64,000 nt of DNA from Desulfoscipio geothermicus (GTDB lineage Bacteria; Bacillota; Desulfotomaculia; Desulfotomaculales; Desulfallaceae). The DNA lies in contig JAENYS010000010.1 of assembly GCA_016841645.1 (NCBI GenBank), positions 1 through 64,000 on the forward strand. The letters run 5' to 3'. A program made the translations under genes and the position numbers. A model generated the notes under the pieces. It did not search any database. It was not told where the DNA came from and worked only from the letters and a program-made list of their open reading frames with translations. Below, one piece after another: positions 53,437 to 61,154 of this stretch; within the stretch, counting starts at the first letter, position 1, and each line of letters opens with the position of its first letter.

Positions 53437-54384
53437 ATTAGGACACGCATATGCGATTTACTCGGCATAGAGTATCCTGTACTGCAGGGGGGGATGGCCT
53501 GGGTATCCACCGCTGAGCTGGTTGCCGCCGTGAGCGAGGCCGGCGGGCTGGGTATCATAGGGTCGGGCCAGGCACAGCCCCAGTGGGTGCGGGAGCAAGT
53601 GCGCAAGGTCAAGGGATTAACCGGTAAACCCTTTGGGGTTAACGTAATGCTGCTTTCGCCCTACGCTGAGGAAATTATCAATTTACTGGTGGAAGAAAGG
53701 GTGGCCGTGGTTACTACCGGAGCGGGCAACCCGGGTAAATATTTAAATTTAATGCATGGCGCCGGTATCAAAGTGATCCCCGTGGTATCATCAGTGGCTT
53801 TAGCTAAAAGGCTTTCTCGTTCCGGGGTGGACGCGCTGATTGCCGAAGGTATGGAATCAGGCGGGCATGTAGGGGAAGTTACTACTATGGCCCTGCTGCC
53901 CCAAGTGGTAGATGCCGTTGACGTGCCGGTAATTGCCGCCGGGGGTATATGCGATGGCCGGGGGATGGCCGCGGCTTTGATGCTGGGGGCTGAGGGCGTG
54001 CAAATGGGTACTCGCTTTATCTGTGCCCGGGAATGCACTGTCCATGAGCAGGTTAAGGACATGATTATTAAGGCCAAGGACCGGGATAGCATTGTTACCG
54101 GACGGCCAACGGGGCACCCCGTTAGGGTGCTTAAAAATAGGCTAACTAAAAAGTTTATGGAACTTGAGGAATCAGGTGCTCCTGCGGAAGAATATGAAAA
54201 ACTGGGCGTGGGGCGCATGAAACTGGCAATGGTTGATGGCGATATAGATATGGGTTCGGTTATGGCCGGGCAGGTGGCTGCCATGGTGCAGCGGGTGGAT
54301 CCGGCTTGGGATATTATCAATAGTGTAGTGACCGAGGCAGAAAATATTATTCGTTATATTTACAGCAGCAAGGTGGTGGATTAA
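53437..54384 (+). CDS. fabK: FMN-dependent enoyl-ACP reductase FabK, apparent ATT start
   Basis: NAD(P)H- and FMN-dependent enoyl-ACP reductase, the alternative to FabI; no fabI is seen in the window. The family N-terminus IRTRICDLLGIEYPVLQGGM begins at the ATT of 53437, six bases after GGAGGGA (53424-53430, overlapping the fabH stop). No ATG, GTG or TTG lies between the fabH stop and ATG 53494, and starting there would lose about 19 conserved residues of the FMN barrel. Other motifs: GGLGIIGSGQAQP, VTTGAGNP, AEGMESGGHVGE, IAAGGICDGRG and GTRFICARE. Initiation at AUU is inferred. Confidence 0.88.
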   Translation: MRTRICDLLGIEYPVLQGGMAWVSTAELVAAVSEAGGLGIIGSGQAQPQWVREQVRKVKGLTGKPFGVNVMLLSPYAEEIINLLVEERVAVVTTGAGNPGKYLNLMHGAGIKVIPVVSSVALAKRLSRSGVDALIAEGMESGGHVGEVTTMALLPQVVDAVDVPVIAAGGICDGRGMAAALMLGAEGVQMGTRFICARECTVHEQVKDMIIKAKDRDSIVTGRPTGHPVRVLKNRLTKKFMELEESGAPAEEYEKLGVGRMKLAMVDGDIDMGSVMAGQVAAMVQRVDPAWDIINSVVTEAENIIRYIYSSKVVD

Positions 54385-54386
54385 TG

Positions 54387-55322
54387 ATGCTTGCTTATAT
54401 TTTTCCGGGCCAGGGATCACAATTTGTGGGTATGGGCAAAGCCTGGTACGATAATTATGATTTTGTGAGAGAGATATTTGACACAGCCGACCGGGCGCTG
54501 GGTTTTGCTCTGACTGAATTAATTTTTGAGGGCCCTGCGGATGAGCTACAGAAAACAGCTAATACGCAACCGGCTATACTTACTACCAGTATAGCCATGC
54601 ATGAGCTCCTCAAAAGAGCCGGTATCCGGCCCGCGGCAACCGCCGGGCATAGTCTGGGTGAATATTCCGCGTTGGTGGCGGCCGGATCCCTTGAGTTTAG
54701 CGATGCAGTGCGGCTGGTGAGGATGCGTGGGCAGTTTATGCAGGAGGCGGTTCCCCTTGGCCAGGGTGGCATGATGGCGGTGCTGGGACTTGATTTCGAT
54801 AAAGTAGTGGAAGGTTGTCGCCTGGCTGCCGAGGCCGGCACGGTGGAGGCCGCTAATTTCAACAGCCCGGGGCAGGTGGTAGTGGCCGGTGAAATTAATG
54901 CGCTAAAAAAGGCGCAGGAAACACTTAAAAGCCTGGGTGCCAAGCGCTGCATGATGTTACCGGTTAGCGCTCCTTTCCACAGCAGTATGATGATACCTGC
55001 CGGCGAAAGGCTGGCGGTTGAGCTGGCAAAAGTGGAAATCAAGAACCCGGAGGTGCCGGTGCTGGCTAATATCAACGCGGATTATTATACCACTGCGGAG
55101 CAGGTGCGTGACGGGCTGATCCGCCAGGTTTCCAACCCGGTATTGTGGGAACAAAGCATGCGCTGCTTTATCGCCGATGGCTATAACTTGTTTGTAGAAA
55201 TTGGACCGGGAAATGTGCTCACCGGTTTGCTTAAAAAGATAGACAAACAAAGCAAATTCATTAATGTGAACGGTGAGGGGGAACCGAAACCGGTTATTGC
55301 CCGGCTGAAGGAGGTTTTATAA
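54387..55322 (+). CDS. fabD: Malonyl-CoA:ACP transacylase
   Basis: Loads malonyl groups onto ACP. FPGQGSQFVGMG near the start, the serine nucleophile in GHSLGEYSAL, and the histidine in PVSAPFHSSMM. About 311 residues. ATG 54387 (ATG 54384 is directly adjacent and overlaps the fabK TAA by one base). Confidence 0.96.
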   Translation: MLAYIFPGQGSQFVGMGKAWYDNYDFVREIFDTADRALGFALTELIFEGPADELQKTANTQPAILTTSIAMHELLKRAGIRPAATAGHSLGEYSALVAAGSLEFSDAVRLVRMRGQFMQEAVPLGQGGMMAVLGLDFDKVVEGCRLAAEAGTVEAANFNSPGQVVVAGEINALKKAQETLKSLGAKRCMMLPVSAPFHSSMMIPAGERLAVELAKVEIKNPEVPVLANINADYYTTAEQVRDGLIRQVSNPVLWEQSMRCFIADGYNLFVEIGPGNVLTGLLKKIDKQSKFINVNGEGEPKPVIARLKEVL

Positions 55323-56066
55323 ATGAACCTTGGCGGTAAAGTGGCCGTAGTCACCGGGGCTTCCCGGGGTATTGGCCGATCAGTAGCCGTGACTTTAGCC
55401 GAGCTGGATGCACACGTAGTAGTTAATTACGCCGGCAGTGCCGATGCTGCCGAGGAAACCGCTGCGCTGGTGCGCGGGTTTGGTGTACAAGCGTTGGTGA
55501 TCCAGGCTGATGTATCCGATCAGGAGCAGGTCAACAACATGATGCAGAAGGTATTGCAAGAATTCGGGCGCATTGATATACTGGTCAATAATGCCGGTAT
55601 TACTCGTGATAACCTGCTCCCGCGCATGCGGGAGCAGGATTGGGATGCGGTGATGAATACCAATTTAAAGGGAGCATACCATTGCGCCAAGGCTGTGCTG
55701 CGCCCCATGCTAAAAGCGCGCCGGGGCCGAATTATCAACATTAGTTCTGTGGTGGCTCTGGCCGGTAATTCCGGACAGAGCAATTACGCTGCAGCCAAGG
55801 CGGGCTTGATTGGTTTTACCAAATCCTTGGCAAAGGAGTTTGGCTCCCGAAACATAACAGTTAATGCCGTGGCACCGGGATATATTGCTACGGATATGAC
55901 TGCTGATTTGTCGGACGAAAGTAAGGCTCAGCTGTTAAGCACTGTACCGCTGGGCCGGTTGGGCGTTCCGGAAGATGTAGCTGCTGCGGTGGCCTTTTTA
56001 GCCGGTGAACGAGCCGGTTACATAACCGGGCACGTTATTGTAGTGGATGGCGGCATGGCCATGTAA
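55323..56066 (+). CDS. fabG: 3-oxoacyl-ACP reductase
   Basis: NADPH-dependent short-chain dehydrogenase. Cofactor motif TGASRGIGRSVA, NNAGITRDNL, catalytic Ser in NISSVVALAG and Tyr/Lys in NYAAAKAG. 247 residues. ATG 55323 begins directly after the fabD stop, with GGAGG ahead. Confidence 0.97.
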   Translation: MNLGGKVAVVTGASRGIGRSVAVTLAELDAHVVVNYAGSADAAEETAALVRGFGVQALVIQADVSDQEQVNNMMQKVLQEFGRIDILVNNAGITRDNLLPRMREQDWDAVMNTNLKGAYHCAKAVLRPMLKARRGRIINISSVVALAGNSGQSNYAAAKAGLIGFTKSLAKEFGSRNITVNAVAPGYIATDMTADLSDESKAQLLSTVPLGRLGVPEDVAAAVAFLAGERAGYITGHVIVVDGGMAM

Positions 56067-56088
56067 ATAAAAGGGGGGGGGTGAAATC

Positions 56089-56322
56089 ATGGCGGATATT
56101 TTTGAAAAGATTAAGGATATAATAGTTGAACAATTGGGTGTAGAACCGGAGGATGTAAAACCCGAAGCTTCCTTTGTAGATGACCTGGGGGCTGACTCCC
56201 TGGATATTGTGGAACTGGTTATGGCTTTGGAGGAAACATTCGATTTGCAAATTCCTGATGAGGATGCAGAAAAAATTCACAAGGTGGGAGAAGCTGTACA
56301 GTACGTTATTGATCACCAGTAA
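56089..56322 (+). CDS. acpP: Acyl carrier protein
   Basis: 77-residue acidic carrier with the phosphopantetheine serine in [13 protein letters not shown] 56089 follows GGGGGGGGTG. It sits between fabG and fabF; a terminator directly after it may set ACP above the distal genes. Confidence 0.97.
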   Translation: MADIFEKIKDIIVEQLGVEPEDVKPEASFVDDLGADSLDIVELVMALEETFDLQIPDEDAEKIHKVGEAVQYVIDHQ

Positions 56323-56327
56323 AAGTA

Positions 56328-56360
56328 AAAAGCCCCGCCGGTTAACCGGTGGGCTTTTTT
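56328..56360 (+). terminator. Terminator or attenuator between acpP and fabF
   Basis: AAAAGCCCCGCCGGTT pairs with AACCGGTGGGCTTTT (one bulge) and ends in six T, only six bases after the acpP stop. Confidence 0.8.
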
Positions 56361-56408
56361 AAAATCATATATTAAGCAATTTTAATTTTAACCCCGGGAG
56401 GTTTTGTG

Positions 56409-57662
56409 TTGGTGAATAGAGTAGTAATTACCGGTATCGGGGTGGTTACCCCGGTGGGCAACAACTTGGATGAATTCTGGAGTAATCTAACCGGCGGCAA
56501 TAGTGGTGTGGGTCCGATTACCCGCTTTGATACAACAGGTTATAGTACTAATATTGCGGCCGAAGTTAAAAATTTTAACGCGGCGGACTATATTGACCGC
56601 AAGGAGGCCCGCCGAATGGATCGCTTCACTCAGTTTGCCGTTACGGCTACCGGCATGGCTGTGGAAAACGCCGGGTTAGATATGGCTAAAATTAATCGTG
56701 CTCGTGCAGGTGTAATTTTAGGATCCGGTGTCGGTGGTATAGAAACTTTGGAGGAACAGCACAAGGTCCTGATGGAACGCGGTCCGGGTCGGGTGAGTCC
56801 GCTATTTATACCGATGATGATTGCCAACATAGCCTCCGGCCAGGTGGGCATTAATTTCGGGCTGCGCGGTTGTAATGTGACCACCACCAGCGCATGCGCT
56901 TCTAGTGCCAATGCCCTGGGGGATGCTTTTAAAGTGATCCAGCGCGGGCAGGCTGATATAATGATTAGCGGTGGGACAGAGGCACCGATTACACCGCTGG
57001 CCGTGGCCGGTTTTTGTTCCATGAAAGCCCTTTCCACTCGCAACGATGACCCTACCGGGGCAAGTCGTCCCTTTGATATAGGCCGTGATGGCTTCGTGAT
57101 GGCTGAGGGCGCGGTTGTATTGGTATTGGAGGAAATGGAACATGCCCTGGCCAGGGGTGCTAATATATTAGCTGAAATTACGGGGTACGGTGCCTCCTGT
57201 GATGCTTATCATATCACCGCTCCCGACCCCGAGGGCGGGGGAGCAGTGCTTTCCATGAGGTGGGCTCTGGAAGATGCGGGCCTATCCCCGGAAAAGGTGG
57301 ATTATATTAACGCTCATGGTACATCTACACCGCTGGGTGATAAGCTGGAGACGATGGCCATTAAAGAAGTTTTTGGCGAACATGCTCGCGGGCTGGCCGT
57401 TAGTTCAACCAAGTCCATGACCGGGCATTTGCTGGGGGCGGCCGGTGGTCTGGAAACTGCGGTATGTGCGCTGGCTATCCAAAAAAGATTAATTCCTCCC
57501 ACCATTAATTTGAGCGAGCCTGATCCGGAATGCGATTTGGACTACGTGCCCAACACCGCTCGTCAGGCTGATGTTAAAGTTGCCATAACAAATTCCTTCG
57601 GTTTTGGCGGGCATAATGCCACACTAGTTATAGAAAGGTTTGCCGTGGAGAGGAATATTTAA
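56409..57662 (+). CDS. fabF: 3-oxoacyl-ACP synthase II
   Basis: Elongating ketoacyl synthase. Catalytic Cys in TTSACASSANALGD, His in NAHGTSTPLGD and His in KSMTGHLLGAAGG. About 417 residues. GGGAGG (56396-56401) fits TTG 56409 or GTG 56412 better than GTG 56406. Coupled to rnc, which starts 2 bases after its stop. Confidence 0.96.
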   Translation: MVNRVVITGIGVVTPVGNNLDEFWSNLTGGNSGVGPITRFDTTGYSTNIAAEVKNFNAADYIDRKEARRMDRFTQFAVTATGMAVENAGLDMAKINRARAGVILGSGVGGIETLEEQHKVLMERGPGRVSPLFIPMMIANIASGQVGINFGLRGCNVTTTSACASSANALGDAFKVIQRGQADIMISGGTEAPITPLAVAGFCSMKALSTRNDDPTGASRPFDIGRDGFVMAEGAVVLVLEEMEHALARGANILAEITGYGASCDAYHITAPDPEGGGAVLSMRWALEDAGLSPEKVDYINAHGTSTPLGDKLETMAIKEVFGEHARGLAVSSTKSMTGHLLGAAGGLETAVCALAIQKRLIPPTINLSEPDPECDLDYVPNTARQADVKVAITNSFGFGGHNATLVIERFAVERNI

Positions 57663-57663
57663 C

Positions 57664-58377
57664 ATGGAGCGCTTTGCCGATATAATTATTGATTTGCAAA
57701 AAAAAGTGCACTTCGTTTGGCGCAACCCGGAGCTGTTGCGCCTGGCGCTTGTGCACAGCTCTTTTACATATGAAAACAGAGGCCGGGAAGAACATAACAA
57801 TGAACGGTTGGAATTTTTGGGTGACGCCGTGCTGGAATTGATTATAAGCGATTATTATTACCGCAGCTTCCCCCACAAGACAGAAGGTGAGCTTACTAAA
57901 ATGCGCGCCCTGACGGTATGTGAACCTTCCCTGGCAGCGGTAGCCCGCTGCCTGGAATTGGGCCGTTATTTGTTCATGGGTCGGGGTGAAGAACGCTCCG
58001 GTGGGCGGGAAAGGCCCTCCTTGCTGGCCGATGCCTTTGAAGCTTTGTTGGGTTCTGTTTACCTGGATGCAGGTTTGGAAGAGGCGCGTCGGGTGGCACT
58101 GCAGCAGTTGTCCGACATTATTGAAGAGGTAAAATCCGGCCAAACAGTGCGTGATTACAAGACGGATCTACAGGAGATACTGCAGCGGAAAAGCGCCGAT
58201 CCCATCCAATATTCAATTATTAATGAAGAAGGCCCCGATCATGATAAAATATTTACTGCGGCTGTAGAATACCAAGGTAAAAGATTGGGCTGGGGGCGTG
58301 GCCGGACTAAAAAAGAAGCGGAACAGCAAGCGGCCAAGATGGCATTGATAAATTACGCGCCAAAGATTTTAGCCTAG
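57664..58377 (+). CDS. rnc: Ribonuclease III
   Basis: Cuts double-stranded RNA in rRNA processing. The catalytic domain has ERLEFLGDAVLELIISDYYY and LLADAFEALLGSVYLD; the C-terminal dsRNA-binding domain (about 165-235) has DYKTDLQEILQ and GRTKKEAEQQAAKMAL. ATG 57664 follows GAGAGGA. 237 residues. Confidence 0.96.
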   Translation: MERFADIIIDLQKKVHFVWRNPELLRLALVHSSFTYENRGREEHNNERLEFLGDAVLELIISDYYYRSFPHKTEGELTKMRALTVCEPSLAAVARCLELGRYLFMGRGEERSGGRERPSLLADAFEALLGSVYLDAGLEEARRVALQQLSDIIEEVKSGQTVRDYKTDLQEILQRKSADPIQYSIINEEGPDHDKIFTAAVEYQGKRLGWGRGRTKKEAEQQAAKMALINYAPKILA

Positions 58378-58423
58378 CTTAACTGTATAGGATGACAGCG
58401 ATTAACCGGGAGGTTTGTAGCTA

Positions 58424-59365
58424 ATGGGTTTATTTGGCAGATTAAAGGAAAGCCTGAGCAAGACCAGAAAAAATTTCGTAGAAAAAATTGATTCTATTGT
58501 TACCGGACGTAAGGTTATCGATGAAGATCTATATGAAGAGTTGGAAGAAGCACTTATCCAAGCTGACGTAGGTATTGATGCCGCGTTGGAACTGGTGGGA
58601 AATTTGCGTGTGGAGGTCAAGAAACGGCGCCTCAGTAATCCGGAGGAACTGTATGCCGTGCTCAAAGAACTCATCCAGGCTATTTTGGGCGAGGAAACGA
58701 ACGCTTTAAACATAGCCGGAGCACGTCCGGCCGTAATTATGGTGGTGGGCGTTAACGGTGTGGGCAAAACTACGACTATTGGTAAACTGGCCCATTATTA
58801 TAAGGAAAACGGCAAAAGTGTTCTTTTAAGCGCTGCAGATACCTTCCGGGCAGCTGCTATTGATCAGCTGGAAATTTGGGGTAACCGGGTAGGAGCGGCG
58901 GTAATCAAACACTCCGAGGGCTCCGATCCCGCCGCTGTGGCTTTTGATTCTCTGCATGCCGCTCAGGCCAGGAAAATGGATGTACTTATCGTTGATACCG
59001 CGGGCCGGCTGCACACCAAGACTAATTTAATGGAAGAGCTTAAAAAAGTACACCGGGTGCTGAGCCGGGAAATGTCGGACGCTCCCCATGAGGTGCTATT
59101 GGTACTGGATGCCACTACCGGGCAAAACGCCATTAGCCAGGCCCGCCTTTTTAAAGAGGCAGTGGGTGTGACCGGGCTTGTCCTGACCAAACTGGACGGC
59201 ACCGCGAAAGGCGGTGTAGTAATTGCCATTAAACAGGGTTTGGACATACCAATCAAGATGATCGGTGTAGGCGAAGGAATAGACGATTTACGCCCCTTTA
59301 ACGCACGGGAATTTGTTGAAGCTCTTTTTACCAGGGATAACAAAACGGAGGAACAAGTTGGATAA
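58424..59365 (+). CDS. ftsY: Signal recognition particle receptor FtsY
   Basis: GTPase that docks ribosome-SRP complexes at the membrane. NG domains only (313 residues, no long acidic A domain): GVNGVGKTTTIGKLA, the DTFRAAAIDQL insertion box, VDTAGRLHTK, TKLDGTAKGG and the C-terminal GVGEGIDDLRPF. ATG 58424 follows GGGAGGT. It comes directly after rnc without the smc gene that usually lies between them. Confidence 0.96.
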   Translation: MGLFGRLKESLSKTRKNFVEKIDSIVTGRKVIDEDLYEELEEALIQADVGIDAALELVGNLRVEVKKRRLSNPEELYAVLKELIQAILGEETNALNIAGARPAVIMVVGVNGVGKTTTIGKLAHYYKENGKSVLLSAADTFRAAAIDQLEIWGNRVGAAVIKHSEGSDPAAVAFDSLHAAQARKMDVLIVDTAGRLHTKTNLMEELKKVHRVLSREMSDAPHEVLLVLDATTGQNAISQARLFKEAVGVTGLVLTKLDGTAKGGVVIAIKQGLDIPIKMIGVGEGIDDLRPFNAREFVEALFTRDNKTEEQVG

Positions 59366-59383
59366 TTTTTATACTAAAAACTT

Positions 59384-59410
59384 AAGGACGCTGTAAGGCG
59401 TTCTTTTTTT
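59384..59410 (+). terminator. Terminator of ftsY
   Basis: AGGACGC pairs with GCGTTCT (one wobble) and is followed by seven T. Confidence 0.65.
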
Positions 59411-59534
59411 ATGCGCCGGTTTATGCAGGGATAATTCAGCATATATTTAAATCTTGTCATTGCCCGGAGGCATAACGTAACAATTATTATGGATTTGAAT
59501 TCTGCCGGGACGACTTTTCCCGTTCGGTTTAAGG

Positions 59535-61154
59535 TTAATTAACGCGGGAAAAGCCCCAGCCGTTCCACTTCCATAAGGTTACTGCTCTCTTGGCGAGGTC
59601 GGTGTAACTGCCCTCGGTAACTACCAGCTCGTTTTCACCGTCGTCGTTAAGGTCAATCAGGGCGGCACGGTAATTGGGACGATCAAGGTTGGAAGACTGC
59701 CATAACGGTTTAACGCTGCCTGCTACCAGCTTGAATATAAAGAGATGATTTTTAATGGCAATATCCTCCTCTTTTAACCAAAAGGGCTTGTGGGGGCCGA
59801 AACTGCCTGATTTCCAAACCAGTAGGTTCAAATTCTGTATACCATCGTTGTTGGCGTCGCCCGGAAAGAAATAGTCCACCCACCAGTCGGCCGGCGACTG
59901 CCAAATAATACGGGACCCGGACCGTACCGTTATTCTCCCGTTCACAAGTATAAATTCTTCCAGACTGCCGTCGCTGTCCAGATCAAACTTTTGATTTTGC
60001 ATTAACTTGTATTCACCCAGGGGTTTACCGGCCTGAAAGACAAATTGTTCCCCCGTAACAAAAAGTTTTTTTTCATTGTCCCATGCAGGAATCGTTTCTC
60101 TAGCTAGTTCAAGTTCCAGTTTTTCCAGCACTGTCCGTCCCTCATGCCCGCTTAAAATCATAGGACGTGCGTCATCGTTGATATATACGGGCAGGAACTC
60201 CAGCTTTTCCACAGTGTTTTCTCTGATCCAGATCCTGGCGACAACGCCTTCCCGGGTCTCCCTGGACCACAGTTGATCAAAAATAAAGTTACCCGGGCTA
60301 TAAAGGATATATTTCCCTCGGTACTGCTCAACTTTTTGTACCACATGTGGGTGGCTGCCCAACACCAGATCGGCTCCGGCAGCTATGGCAAGGTGGGCAA
60401 AATCTACTTGGGTAGCATCCGGCTCGGCAGCATATTCGGTGCCGGCGTGGAGGGAAACTACTGTAAAATCGGCAATACCCGCAGCTTTCTTGATTGCAGC
60501 AGTTACTTTTACAGGGTTAAGGACAGCGGTGCCGGGACCGTCACCTGCCAGGTAGAAATCAGGTACAACTGCAGAATCATTGAAAGCCAAAAAAGCAAGC
60601 TTAACGCCCTTTACCTCTACGTACCTGGGGGCATAAGCTTCCTGTTCATTCCTACCGGCCCCGGTATAATGAATTCCAGCACTGTCCAGGTAATACATGG
60701 TGTCCAGTAAACCCTGCGCACCAAAATCCGGCACATGGTTGTTGGCCAGCGACAGGATATTAAAACCGGTCTCTTTAAGAGCCGGAGCCACACAGGGGTC
60801 AGTTCTGAAAACCATCTCAGGCACCATTATTTCCCGCCCCGGGGTTACCGGTCCTTCGAGGTTGCCGAAGACAATGTCCCCGTATTGCAGGTACCATTTA
60901 ACATCGGCGAAGGGATGGTTCGGGTCATTGTGTTCTTTTATTTTTTTAGCCACATACCGGGAGAGCATGATATCTCCAACGGCCACCAGACACAGGGAGT
61001 CCTGTTTTTCCGGAAGATGCATACGGTATTTTTTAAAAGCCGCAAAGTCCTGTAAATCCTTGCTGCTGCCGTACTGCTGCGAGGCACAAGCACTGCAGCA
61101 GTACGGCAGTCCCACCGTCAGCAAGAGGACCAGCGCCAACCGGGGGAATTTCAC
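59535..61154 (-). CDS. CapA-type metallophosphatase-like exported protein with FG-GAP-like repeats
   Basis: Signal sequence MKFPRLALVLLLTVG ending near CCSAC (not a clean lipobox). The CapA domain (about 50-330) has VGDIMLSR, FGNLEGPVT, LSLANNHVPDFG and LGSHPHVVQ, the metal-ligand motifs of poly-gamma-glutamate CapA proteins. The C-terminal 150 residues hold calcium-binding-like repeats (DLDSDGSLEEF, GDANNDGIQNL, DLNDDGENELV) like FG-GAP/VCBS units. GTG 61154 gives a proper signal peptide and a four-base overlap with the DUF3160 stop; a TTG at 61178 is also in frame. No capsule genes are nearby, so its substrate is unknown. Confidence 0.8.
   Translation of the reverse strand: MKFPRLALVLLLTVGLPYCCSACASQQYGSSKDLQDFAAFKKYRMHLPEKQDSLCLVAVGDIMLSRYVAKKIKEHNDPNHPFADVKWYLQYGDIVFGNLEGPVTPGREIMVPEMVFRTDPCVAPALKETGFNILSLANNHVPDFGAQGLLDTMYYLDSAGIHYTGAGRNEQEAYAPRYVEVKGVKLAFLAFNDSAVVPDFYLAGDGPGTAVLNPVKVTAAIKKAAGIADFTVVSLHAGTEYAAEPDATQVDFAHLAIAAGADLVLGSHPHVVQKVEQYRGKYILYSPGNFIFDQLWSRETREGVVARIWIRENTVEKLEFLPVYINDDARPMILSGHEGRTVLEKLELELARETIPAWDNEKKLFVTGEQFVFQAGKPLGEYKLMQNQKFDLDSDGSLEEFILVNGRITVRSGSRIIWQSPADWWVDYFFPGDANNDGIQNLNLLVWKSGSFGPHKPFWLKEEDIAIKNHLFIFKLVAGSVKPLWQSSNLDRPNYRAALIDLNDDGENELVVTEGSYTDLAKRAVTLWKWNGWGFSRVN

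Noticed and set aside
53661-54320. 219-codon minus-strand ORF inside fabK
   Set aside because: Shadow of fabK; Ser/Thr/Pro-rich composition, no ribosome site, no recognisable domain.
54455-55075. 206-codon minus-strand ORF inside fabD
   Set aside because: Shadow of fabD with low-complexity composition and no start signal.
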